Shown here in pieces: positions 35,971 to 46,341 of a stretch of DNA of 64,000 nucleotides (position 1 is its first letter; every line of letters begins with the position of its first letter). The notes beneath the pieces were generated by a model that was not told where the DNA came from, ran no database searches, and saw only the letters and a list, made by a program, of their open reading frames with translations. The translations under genes were made by a program, and so were the position numbers. This DNA is from Paenibacillus ottowii. Lineage in GTDB: Bacteria; Bacillota; Bacilli; Paenibacillales; Paenibacillaceae. The stretch spans positions 1 to 64,000 of the forward strand of contig NZ_VIJZ01000007.1 of the NCBI RefSeq assembly GCF_006874425.1, read 5' to 3'.

Positions 35971-36001
35971 CACTTTTTTGTGATATAGTCACCAAAAAGT
36001 G
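35971..36001. promoter_or_regulatory. 31-bp near-perfect palindrome upstream of the SDR gene
   Basis: CACTTTTT and AAAAAGTG flank an inner GTGATATAGTCAC. The symmetry covers all but a few central and paired positions. It lies 110 bases upstream of the SDR start, in its promoter region, and is a good candidate for HxlR binding. Confidence 0.6.
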
Positions 36002-36035
36002 ATAATTGAGGCGGCACAAGCGTTTTTTTTACAGC

Positions 36036-36518
36036 CTAACAGATGGAAGTGAGCTCCATTAAGTTTGAGATTGTATATGTGCTTTTAATTTCTGCCGGAC
36101 TTATTTGTCCGGTTCTGTTGACCCAACAGGTGTCAATGCCCGACTGAAGACCACCTTTGATATCTGTATTTAATGAATCTCCAATGACAAGCGCATCCTT
36201 TCTATTAAATTCTGAAATATGACTTATGACGTAATTGAAAAATTCTTCCTTCGGTTTTTGATAACCAATGCTTTGCGAATCAAAGATATCCTCGAAAAAC
36301 TTATATAGCCCAGACTGCTTCAAGCGTTTGATTTGCGTGTGAGTGATACCATTCGTGATTACGAACATTCGATGGGTCTTTGATAAGCGATGACAGACAT
36401 CCATTGCGCCTTCCATAAGCAATTGGTTTCCATCTCCCAACAATTTCCTATACAAACCTTCCCATTCCAAGCCGACCACGATTTCCCCCATTCTCAACAT
36501 TGTAAAAGAGGGCTCCAT
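36036..36518 (-). pseudogene. N-terminally truncated HAD hydrolase (YjjG/YfnB-like)
   Basis: 160 codons covering the second half of a HAD-IA protein: EGAMDVCHRLSKTHRMFVITNG, QSIGYQKPKEEFF and VIGDSLNTDIKGGLQSGIDTCWVN. Intact relatives have about 230 residues and begin with the DxDxT nucleophile motif, which is missing here. The ATG at the start has no ribosome site. Without the nucleophile it cannot be a phosphatase. Confidence 0.75.
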
Positions 36519-36688
36519 TAATTACTCACCACATGATACCACGTATTTGAACTATCCTGCCCGTTAGCTTAACGTCGCGGTTCAGTCTACAGTTTTCAGC
36601 AGGCGACCGTAGGATGCTGCTATGAAGGATCTGGAGATGAGACGGAGGGACTTGAGACCATTAAGGCATCTGCCTTGTACTTGTTGCC

Positions 36689-36803
36689 TCAATTATTTTC
36701 TTCTACCAAATCTTCTACCGAAATACGGATATCTGTAATACCTGACGGAACCTTATTTATTGTTGGATAGGCTATAGAAGCCTTGTAAAACCCATCAAAT
36801 TTC
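36689..36803 (-). pseudogene. C-terminal gene fragment cut at the attachment site
   Basis: Minus-strand frame KFDGFYKASIAYPTINKV ending in EDLVEENN and TGA, with protein-like codons. Upstream it runs straight into the repeat of the tRNA-Thr anticodon stem at 36803, so the gene was cut by recombination there. Confidence 0.5.
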
Positions 36804-37288
36804 AACGCACTCGTAATGCGTAGGCCAGGAATCCAGTTCCCTTCACCAGTATTCTATAAAACTCAAGCACAGCGCGGCTTCCAAGCTTTTTGGAGGTCGC
36901 GCTTTTTCGTTTGAAGCGAGCATCCTTCTAACATTCTTCTAACCTTTAGTCTAGTAAAGTAAGTTCTTCAGTGCTAATTCTCTCTCCTGTAATTGAATCG
37001 CCAATGTTTTTTAACACCGCTTCTTGGAAATTCGGAAGAACATGTTGTTCTATTTCAGAAATGGTATAAGCTTGTTGAACTGAGGCCGTTTTCCTCTGTA
37101 AATCTACCTCTGCACGGGGTAGTGCAAGTATCTCACTTTGGCGCTTCTTCTTTTTTCCTTGGGCAAGTCTACATACGAGGCAAGTGGTTTTAATTTTGTC
37201 ATCAGCAATTTCCCAAGGTTAGGAATAATGTGCGTGTTTACTAACCACTCATAAGATTTCCAAGTACTATGTTTAACCAAGTTTTTTT
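36803..37288. repeat. Right copy of the tRNA-Thr/integrase-remnant direct repeat (attR-like)
   Basis: Begins with CAACGCACTCGTAATGCG of the tRNA-Thr anticodon arm, continues through an altered T arm (no longer a functional tRNA), the terminator hairpin (36864-36906) and the same integrase remnant as at 21890-22320. It marks the right end of the 15 kb island. Confidence 0.8.
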
Positions 37289-37375
37289 GTCTTTGAGCCA
37301 GGTCCCCATAATTTCACCGAAAGTTTTCTTGGTCGGTTCTACGAAGGTTCCTTTATTAAAAGAACTGGGAATGTA
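36946..37375 (-). pseudogene. Decayed tyrosine integrase region (right copy)
   Basis: On the minus strand: FNKGTFVEPTKKTFGEIM and GTWLKDKK, a one-base shift in a run of A, then HSTWKSYEWLVNTHIIPNLG. This is the arm-binding to core-binding transition of phage-type integrases. The catalytic domain is gone, and an unrelated-looking frame (LPRAEVDLQRKTASVQQ to STEELTLLD) follows up to the stop at 36946. Confidence 0.7.
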
Positions 37376-37398
37376 TGTTCTGTTTTTGTGTTAAAAGA

Positions 37399-37418
37399 AA
37401 AGCCCGCAAAGGGCTCGG
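37399..37418 (-). terminator. Terminator of the lipoprotein pseudogene
   Basis: GAGCCC-TTTGC-GGGCTTTTC on the minus strand, followed by a T-rich tail. Confidence 0.7.
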
Positions 37419-37456
37419 GGTTATATTGTATCGAAATTTCATGTGTATGGAAGTTT

Positions 37457-38050
37457 TTACTTTGTTCCTATTATACGGAACGTAGTCATATCATTATTCT
37501 TAATCTTAAATTTATATTTCACTCTGTTTCTAATAGTGTTTGAAACAATGACATTTTCATTTTTATCCAATAATCCCATTTCTTTGAGTAAATCTTGTGC
37601 ATTATCATAATTGTAATCACTGTTTGTTGTCATTATTAAAGCAATCATAGCAGTCATTAAATTTCCATCAATTCTTTTTTTGAAACCTCCAGAACCTATT
37701 AACATAACTTCCTGTATTTTCTGCTTTGAATCAATGGTTCCTATCATGCTTAACTCATCATTGAAAGTGTATTGGAACTTTTTATGCTCTATTTTTAATT
37801 TCGATATGTGTAAGTAATATAATTTATTTTTTTCAGCAACGGCATTGAACGTTTCTGTAAAATCTCCTACTGTCATATCGAAAATATATGTGTTTGAACC
37901 AGCTTCAGAAGTAGCTTTGACATCAGAGGTATCAACTGTTGTCTGAGTTGTCTAGTGAGTTGTAGTAATTGGATTTTGTGCTTCACCCTCAGTGCCACAC
38001 CCTGCGAGAACTACTGTTGCCATAATATTTATTAATAGAATTCTTTTCAC
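37457..38050 (-). pseudogene. Lipoprotein gene with one in-frame TAG
   Basis: 198 codons from a GTG preceded by AAAAGGAAG. MKRILLINIMATVVLAGCG holds a lipobox (LAGC). After NPITTTH a TAG interrupts, and the same frame continues TTQTTVDTSDVKA and then 139 more residues with no recognised family (VGDFTETFNAVAEKNKLYYL, GSGGFKKRIDGNLMTAMIALI). A single change from CAG would explain the stop. Confidence 0.7.
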
Positions 38051-38288
38051 TTTAATCTTCCTTTTATCGACCCATCGGTTGGGAAACTTGCTCATTTTAT
38101 CTTGTCAAAACTTATTATCTAATTTTGGGTTTAATCATGCAATACTTCGTAGGTTTTTACCTACTGTTCTATCATGAAATTAAAAACAACAGGAGTAGCC
38201 AGCATGATAGTAACGTGTGTAAAGATTCATGATCGTGAAGACCGTTGAGGGAATCCTCGAATCCAAGGCGTAGTAACGGAAGATTGTT

Positions 38289-38408
38289 AAGGCTGGTATA
38301 GCTCAGTGGGTCAAAGACCTGCAAGCTGGGAATATAAAAATGCAGACGGTCCAGGACTTGGATCGTCTGATTGAGTTGGATATTAAGCTTCAAGAGGACG
38401 AGCTGTAA
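38289..38408 (+). pseudogene. C-terminal fragment of a phage small terminase-like gene
   Basis: 40 codons: KAGIAQWVKDLQAGNIKMQ, TVQDLDRLIELDIKLQEDEL and TAA. The pattern resembles the end of YqaS-type small terminase subunits. The front of a related gene, also broken, lies at 39997. The IS5 element inserted 21 bases after this stop. Confidence 0.55.
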
Positions 38409-38429
38409 ATCTGTTTTATTATCTTGCTA

Positions 38430-39260
38430 GGGCCTGTACGCAAACTGTACAACTCGTAGAAATCTAGTAAAATAAGGCACATGAGACGAAGATACGAGTT
38501 AACGGATGAAGAATGGAATATAGTTGACCCCCTGTTGCCCCCAGCCCGAAAAAAACAGGGAGGACGTCCGCCCAAGGATCGGCGCCAGATGCTCAATGCC
38601 GTGCTTTGGGTTGCTCGAACGGGCGCGCCATGGCGGGATTTACCGAGTTACTATGGCCCTTGGTCTTCAGCCTACAGCTTTTTCTGGCGGCTACAAAAAG
38701 CGAATATTTGGGGTGAAATACTGAAGCATGTCGCCATCGAGCCGGATTGGGAGCAGGTCATGGTCGATGCCACCATCGTCCGCGTCCATCAACATGGAGC
38801 GGGCGCAAAAGGGGGCAGGACCGGCAAGCAATCGGACGTTCGCGCGGAGGATTAACTACCAAAATTCATGCGATGGTGGATGCGCTCGGCTATCCGCTGC
38901 GTTTCGAATTGACGCCAGGACAAGACCACGATTCTGTCACCGGCTATCGCCTTCTTCATGAACTGGACTTCTGCCCGGGCGAAGTGTTGGCTGATCGCGC
39001 CTACGATACCAATGTCATTCTGGAGCTTTTGCAAAGCCGAGCGATCACTCCGGTTATCCCAAGCAAACGCAATCGGCGGGTAAAGCGCCCGTTAGATTCT
39101 GAAACGTATAAAGAGCGACACTTAATTGAATGCTTTTTCAACAAAGTAAAAAACTATCGACGCTTGGCCACTCGCTATGAAAAAACAGCGAACATGTTCA
39201 TGGCTTTTTTGACGCTGCTTTCAATTCGTTTATGGCTCAAATAGGTTTGCGTACAGGCCC
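38430..39260 (+). mobile_element. IS5-family element (IS427-like), 831 bp
   Basis: Terminal inverted repeats GGGCCTGTACGCAAAC (38430) and GTTTGCGTACAGGCCC (ending 39260). A TA flanks both ends as the target duplication. It contains one transposase gene in two overlapping frames. All parts look intact, so it may still be mobile. Confidence 0.92.
38481..39244 (+). CDS. IS5-family transposase made by frameshifting
   Basis: Frame 1 (38481-38855) gives RRRYELTDEEWNIVDPLLPP and the first Asp in VMVDATIVRVH. Frame 2 (from about 38747 to 39244) gives GGLTTKIHAMVDALG, the second Asp in ADRAYDTN and the Glu in HLIECFFNKVKNYRR. The switch of -1 is expected at or near GCAAAAGGGGGC (about 38806), a slippery-looking run. 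IS427-type elements usually make the full DDE enzyme this way, so the gene need not be broken. Confidence 0.85.
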
Positions 39261-39385
39261 TAATCAATGCATAAATATATATTTATTAAATAATATTATG
39301 ATTTTATTGAAAAATAGACTAAAAACATGGAATCTTTTAGTAGAATGAAGTGGTAGTTTTAAAACAAATATAGAGAGGGATAAGC

Positions 39386-39886
39386 TTGAAGAAAAAACAT
39401 TTTATTGTACCGGCCTTAGCTCTGGGTCTAATAGGGGGAGCTGTTGCAGTACCTAATACGATTTTTGCAGATTCAGATGCTGCTGTAACTGATTCTGCAA
39501 CATCGACTGCAGCGACCCAAGATGCTGGTACAACAACTACTAGCGACCATGTAATAACTCCTCAGAGCCTAGGAAATTCTTTTAACTTTACTTCAGGGGG
39601 AAGTGCAACTTCATCAGGCACCTTCGAGGTTCCTAAGGGTTTCGGGTATGTTAAATTGCGCATTAGAAACTATGCAAATGCCCCAGTTGATTTTACTGTA
39701 GAACACAATGATTCTGGTAAAGCGTATGTTGACGGCCAGACAATCAGCAAAAACACTGAAACTATTTGGAGAAGTTCTGATGCTATGCGTTCCGGACGAT
39801 ATACAATTCAGTTCCGCGGTGGTTCAAACAAAGTTAATGTGGAAGTATGGGGCGTAGCCGGTTCACTGCCTTCGGACGCAAAATAA
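39386..39886 (+). CDS. Small secreted beta-rich protein of unknown function
   Basis: 166 residues from a TTG start with GAGAGGGA 5 bases upstream. Signal peptide about 1-29 (cut near IFA-DS), a Ser/Thr/Ala-rich stretch, then about 100 residues of beta-sandwich-like sequence (FNFTSGGSATSSGTFEVPKG, KLRIRNYANAPVDFTVEHN, GRYTIQFRGGSNKVNVEVWG). It resembles small extracellular or lectin-like proteins; no family named. It sits between an IS and a terminase remnant near quorum module copy 3. A terminator follows. Confidence 0.6.
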   Translation: MKKKHFIVPALALGLIGGAVAVPNTIFADSDAAVTDSATSTAATQDAGTTTTSDHVITPQSLGNSFNFTSGGSATSSGTFEVPKGFGYVKLRIRNYANAPVDFTVEHNDSGKAYVDGQTISKNTETIWRSSDAMRSGRYTIQFRGGSNKVNVEVWGVAGSLPSDAK

Positions 39887-39902
39887 TAACTGAACAAAAT
39901 CA

Positions 39903-39942
39903 AGAGAGAGCTTCAGACCTTCATATGGTCTGGAGCTTTCTT
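39903..39942 (+). terminator. Terminator of the 39386 gene
   Basis: GAGAGCTTCAGACC pairs with GGTCTGGAGCTTTC, followed by a T-rich tail. Confidence 0.8.
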
Positions 39943-39996
39943 CTTTGTTTTTCAAGGTCACATCATTTACATTCGTGGGGGTGGTGATTGTGTAAC

Positions 39997-40687
39997 ATGG
40001 CGAGAGAACGGAGTCCTGAGCGGAATAAAACAAAACAGATGTGGCTGGAGAGCGGCGGAGCGATGAAGCTAAAAGACATCCCGCCGCTCTATCTATTCCT
40101 GTGGGAGGGGGACGCAAATGGAAGTCTATGGACTGCTGGCAGGATCAATTGAACGGGGACGTTTTTGATTCCTCCAATGGGAACGTTCCTAATCCAAGGG
40201 GAGAGCCAAAGGGGAACAAGAACGCAGTCGGCAATCGCGTCGGTGTTCCCCCCAGGTAACTAAAACGCCAAGGGTAATAGTGGCGGACCCGGTGGTCCGT
40301 ACCGCAATAAAAAGGCCCTGAAGCACGGCATTTACGAAACGATCTTTCTTGATATGTTGAACGAGCAGGAGCAAGCGCTGTTTGATGCCATTGAGGTGGA
40401 TACGCTCGACCAGTTAAAAACAACATTAAAGACCTTGGTTGTTTCAGAACGCCGAACAATGCGCCGCATCAAGAAGCTTGAAGCCAGCCTGACCGATGAA
40501 GAAAAGAAGACAAAAAAGGAAATTGTACCAGGTTACGGAGATAACCACCGTTGTTGCTTTCAAACTGGACAAGATTCTCAAGCAGGAAGATCATCTCAAT
40601 AAGGTGCGCGACAAGAAAATTCGTGTTCTCGCTCAAATTGTAGCCATTGAGCATGAACAAGCAAGGCTGAAACTCGCCAGCCAATGA
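39997..40687 (+). pseudogene. Phage terminase small subunit (YqaS-like), multiply frameshifted
   Basis: Pieces in successive frames: MARERSPERNKTKQMWLESG, then RKWKSMDCWQDQLNGDV and GEPKGNKNAVGNR (the collagen-like GAPKGN region of these proteins), then KHGIYETIFLDMLNEQEQALF and LKTLVVSERRTMRRIKKLE, then KLDKILKQEDHLNKVRDKK to KLASQ. At least three frameshifts. The C-terminal part expected next is found at 38289, upstream, which implies rearrangement or a second copy. Confidence 0.75.
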
Positions 40688-40795
40688 GCCAAAAGAACAA
40701 TGCTAAAAAACTCACTTTCTGGCTAGCAAAGAAAAAAAGAAGTAAAGTATCTATAGTCCTACTGGCAGCTCTATATGATTTCGCAAAAAAAGATG

Positions 40796-40825
40796 TTGAC
40801 AATTGTTAATTTATGGATAAAAATA
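40796..40825 (+). promoter_or_regulatory. Promoter and palindromic candidate operator of receptor copy 3
   Basis: TTGACAATTGTTAA is a 14-bp near-perfect palindrome that contains the -35 TTGACA. A weak -10 (AAAAAT) follows after 17 bases. The block matches 24013-24041 more closely than the surrounding DNA does. Confidence 0.55.
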
Positions 40826-40873
40826 GTAAATGAATATAAAATACTAGGATTTTATTCGAGGGGTGGCTATGGC

Positions 40874-42296
40874 ATGAAGCATACACCTACGATTCGAGCA
40901 GAATTAGACAGATACATACAACCAAGAGGGCATGAGTCTAACGCAGTTTGGGCATATAGCAGGCATGAATAGGGGAATAGTAAGCGCTATTGTGACAGGG
41001 AATAAGACTATGTCTGTTAACCAGCTTGACCTAATCACTGAGGCTATGGGTTTGCCAGAAGGACATTTCTACGATCTGTTTATAGAAAACTACATCATCG
41101 ACACTCCTCCAAATATGAGGCGAATCGAGCCGTTTTTATTTCGCTGTGCGGAGTTGGACAAGCTGGATGCGATCCGTCGAGTGGTGGGAGCCATCATGGA
41201 TAATCTACTCTATTCACCCAAGCTATTTGAAATTGCGGAAGACCTATTTGCACAGGAACGATATGCTGCTGCGCTGCTGCTCTATGAGAGTGTAGCTGAA
41301 GCGGAGAGATATCAACATTCTGAACGACTAGCCATCTGCCAATATCGCATATTTACGATTCAAATTGGGGACGATCAAAGTCGTAATATCAGGGCGGCAG
41401 CGGTGTTTGAAGCTTTTGTCGAACGTCTAGATGAAATAGACCAACTTGACGCATTAAAGGATTTGGCAAACGTGTACAGGTCTTTGCGCAAATGGGACAA
41501 GGTTGATGAGATAGCGAGGAAAATGAGAGCTAAAGCCGAAATCCAATATGCACTGAAACATCAACAGAATGATCGGGAACGTCCTGAATCTACTCTTAAG
41601 CTTAGCCGTCCTTTGTTTGTATACATTTCCTATGCTGATCTGCTGTGTGCAGGTGTCTGCGAAGCCCAAGGCGATTATCAACAAGCTCTAGATTATACAT
41701 ACGCCTATGCTAATTTAGATTGGGTAAAAGAGACGGATAAGGATACCCAACATTGGATCGGCTTGTTTCAACATTGGGCAGAAGTTAATACATACGTATT
41801 TAAACTTTTGTCCGGGGATACAAGTGTGCTAACGGATTATGTTGAATACATTGCTGCTTCAACCAATAAAGCCGATAAAGAAATGGTAACAAAGCTACTG
41901 AACGTAGTGTTGGCAGCTAATCGATATCAGTTGGATGTGAATCACATACTTAAACGTTTTAAAACGGTTATTGACTCTTTTGTGCAGCAGGGACAGCTAG
42001 CATCTGATATGTACTCTAATCAAGTTATACCAGAGCAATTCGCACGATTGAGTTACGAATTAGCTTATTATCATTTATATCGAGGTACATACAACGATGG
42101 CTTCAAATACTTGATGTATTCAATGGTAAGTTATCATACACTAAATAATGAGACTTATTATATAAACTGTATAGGGCTGTTTGAGCATTTCCGTACTCAT
42201 GCGGTTCCTGAAACAATGGAAAAATTCTCAAAATTTATTGAAAAGGTGTGGTTAGATAATGTTGAAAAAGGTTGCTTTTCTGATCATCGCGGCTAG
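40874..42296 (+). pseudogene. RRNPP-type receptor (AloR-like), copy 3, frameshifted near the N-terminus
   Basis: The gene begins like copy 2 (KHTPTIRAELDRYIQ), but one extra C near 40922 shifts the frame after 16 codons. From 40932 a clean 454-residue frame continues (MSLTQFGHIAGMNRG, the HTH, then TPR repeats such as RYAAALLLYESVAEAERYQHSERL) to the normal end. A product starting at 40932 would lack the first HTH helix and has a poor ribosome site. Everything else is as in copy 2, including the overlapping peptide gene, so decay is recent, or the extra base is a sequencing error. Confidence 0.8.
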
Positions 42297-42375
42297 CTTT
42301 TTGTTTATTGTTACTGTGTCTGTTCAGTCACATAGTCATGTTATTCAACTAACGGATGTCGTTGGAGGAGCTTAA
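42259..42375 (+). CDS. Secreted signalling pro-peptide of receptor copy 3 (Phr/AloP-like)
   Basis: 38 codons: MLKK, a hydrophobic core (VAFLIIAASFLFIVTV), then SVQSHSHVIQLTDVVGGA. Same architecture and overlap as copy 2, intact, with a different tail (DVVGGA against VQHGGA). The conserved GGA end and variable residues before it fit a family of related but distinct signals. Mature length is inferred, not known. Confidence 0.78.
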   Translation: MLKKVAFLIIAASFLFIVTVSVQSHSHVIQLTDVVGGA

Positions 42376-42387
42376 ACGTAAGCAAAG

Positions 42388-42429
42388 CAAATCCCCGCTA
42401 ACCTTAATTGGTCGGCAGAGATTTTTTTG
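42388..42429 (+). terminator. Terminator of quorum module copy 3 (island family)
   Basis: AAATCCCCGCTAACC pairs with GGTCGGCAGAGATTT, then T7. Confidence 0.85.
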
Positions 42430-42439
42430 TTGAAGACTG

Positions 42440-42620
42440 ATTGACACAATTTTCGTAGCTCACTTATATGTTCTTCAATGAGCTTCGAGAGCAAATCAAA
42501 TTTATCTTGATAGTGATGTATATAGTCCTTGGACCAACAGTCGCTTTATCGGAAATATCTTGGATTGTAATTTGATCGAAACTTTTTTAGACATCAGCTC
42601 AATAAGAGATATGATAAGTA
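42440..42620 (-). pseudogene. Remnant of a TetR-family regulator
   Basis: Minus strand: SFDQITIQDISDKATVGPRTIY is the HTH of a TetR regulator, and after a one-base shift HHYQDKFDLLSKLIEEHI continues. Only the DNA-binding part is left. Confidence 0.6.
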
Positions 42621-42689
42621 AGCCAGTGCTTCAGCGAAAGTAATGGGGACATGGTAGTAAGAGCGCTTAATCCTTGGATAGAACAACAA

Positions 42690-42734
42690 AAGCAGGCCTA
42701 ACGAGCAAATGTACTCGTTTAGGCTTGCTTTTTT
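42690..42734 (+). terminator. Hairpin with T7 tail before the frl operon
   Basis: AAGCAGGCCTAACGAG pairs with CTCGTTTAGGCTTGCTT. No intact gene precedes it; it isolates the frl promoter. Confidence 0.8.
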
Positions 42735-42806
42735 TACTCCTATAGGAGCTGAGCAGCCCACATTAGGAACCAGTTGAATGACTTTTTAATTATTTTCAAA
42801 AAGACA

Positions 42807-42835
42807 TTGAAATATTTGTGACTCCTAGTTATAAT
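42807..42835 (+). promoter_or_regulatory. Promoter of the frl operon
   Basis: TTGAAA (42807-42812), 17-base spacer, TATAAT (42830-42835). It is the only strong promoter upstream of frlC. Confidence 0.85.
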
Positions 42836-42850
42836 ACAAGACATAACAAT

Positions 42851-42864
42851 TAAGAGCGCTTACA
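42851..42864. promoter_or_regulatory. Candidate cre site (CcpA) after the frl promoter
   Basis: TAAGAGCGCTTACA; on the other strand TGTAAGCGCTCTTA fits the cre consensus TGWAARCGYTWWCW at about 12 of 14 positions. It begins 15 bases after the -10, so bound CcpA would block transcription when glucose is present. Confidence 0.65.
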
Positions 42865-42882
42865 TGGGAGGGGGGGAAGCAG

Positions 42883-45073
<2,191 letters not shown>

Positions 45074-45233
45074 CCCAGATGAAATGAAGGGAGCCAACTC
45101 TAACTCACTGATTTCCTTCTTATTTTACAAAAATAGTTGTTTTAATTGTATTGTCTGGTTATGATACTATATATAATAAATAAAAATGGATGATATTGGA
45201 GAGGAACCGATCCAGTATAGGGAGGGAACGTAA

Positions 45234-46247
45234 ATGTTGAATTTTGACGAACAGTTATTCCTTAAGCTTGTGGAACAAGAGGGCCTGGCCTTTAGAGGAC
45301 AAATTGAAGAGATTGTAGACGGGATTGCCAAGAAAGGGTACAGCAATATTTTTCTGATTGGTGCGGGTGGCACAATTGCGATGATGTATCCTTATGAGTA
45401 TATTCTGAAATCAAACTCGACCATCGATGTGCATGCGGCGATTGCTGCTGAGTTTATGGTGATGAACAACAGACATTTCAGTAAGGATTCCGTATGTATT
45501 TTTACATCTGTGTCGGGAACCACGCAGGAGACCGTTGCGGCAGCCGAGTTCTGTAAGGAACGGGGAGCGACTACGATTGCACTTGTGGCAGAAAGGGATA
45601 CTCCATTAACCAAAATTGTAGATCACTGTATCACAACCGGCTCGGAGAAACATTCCTTTGATACATTCTTCATGCTCCTGTACATGGTTGTGTTCCGGTT
45701 CATGTATAACAACAATGAGTTCCCTCAATATGAACAGTTCACGAAGGAAGTTGCCTTATTGCCGCGTGCGATTCTGGACGCAGTCAAAACCTTTGACCCT
45801 AAAGCGGAAGCTTTTGCAAAAGAACATAAAGATACTGACTATCATATGATGGTTGGCTCCGGCAACCTGTGGGGGAACACGTACTCCTACGCGATGTGTA
45901 TCCTGGAAGAAATGCAGTGGATTCATGCGAAGTCGATTCATGCGGCGGAATTCTTCCATGGCACGCTTGAGCTTGTGGTTGAAGATACCAGTGTTATTCT
46001 GCTGAAAGGCGAAGATGAGACAAGACCACTGATGGATCGGGTGGAAAGATTCGCTGAGAAGATTACGAAGAAGCTGACCATTATTGATACCAAAGACTTT
46101 GCCATGGAAGGCATTAGCGAGGAGTTCAGAAAGCATTTTGCCGTAAGTATCAACTGGTCTGTACTAAGCCGTATCAGCGCCTATCTGGAGCGTGAGAGAA
46201 ATCATCCATTAACACTTAGAAGATACTATCGCCAAATGGAATATTAA
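45234..46247 (+). CDS. frlB: Fructoselysine 6-phosphate deglycase (FrlB-like, SIS domains)
   Basis: 337 residues with two SIS domains: FLIGAGGTIAMMYPYEYIL and TSVSGTTQETVAAAEFCKERG in the first, then MMVGSGNLWGNTYSYAMCILEEMQWIH and HAAEFFHGTLELV in the second, with the catalytic Glu/His region. The family splits fructoselysine 6-phosphate into glucose 6-phosphate and lysine. A 160-base gap after frlA contains a possible extra promoter (TATATATAATAA near 45170-45182). Confidence 0.9.
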   Translation: MLNFDEQLFLKLVEQEGLAFRGQIEEIVDGIAKKGYSNIFLIGAGGTIAMMYPYEYILKSNSTIDVHAAIAAEFMVMNNRHFSKDSVCIFTSVSGTTQETVAAAEFCKERGATTIALVAERDTPLTKIVDHCITTGSEKHSFDTFFMLLYMVVFRFMYNNNEFPQYEQFTKEVALLPRAILDAVKTFDPKAEAFAKEHKDTDYHMMVGSGNLWGNTYSYAMCILEEMQWIHAKSIHAAEFFHGTLELVVEDTSVILLKGEDETRPLMDRVERFAEKITKKLTIIDTKDFAMEGISEEFRKHFAVSINWSVLSRISAYLERERNHPLTLRRYYRQMEY

Positions 46248-46341
46248 GATACGCAACCTTAGTTCATTCTATATTGATGCATTTGATTTGAGCACTACTT
46301 CGTAGTGCTCATTCTTTAATAGCAGGGAAGGCGGGAGCAAG

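Noticed and set aside
38481..38855. IS5 transposase called as a frameshifted pseudogene
   Set aside because: Two overlapping frames with a slippery run are the normal arrangement in this IS group; ends and catalytic residues look intact.
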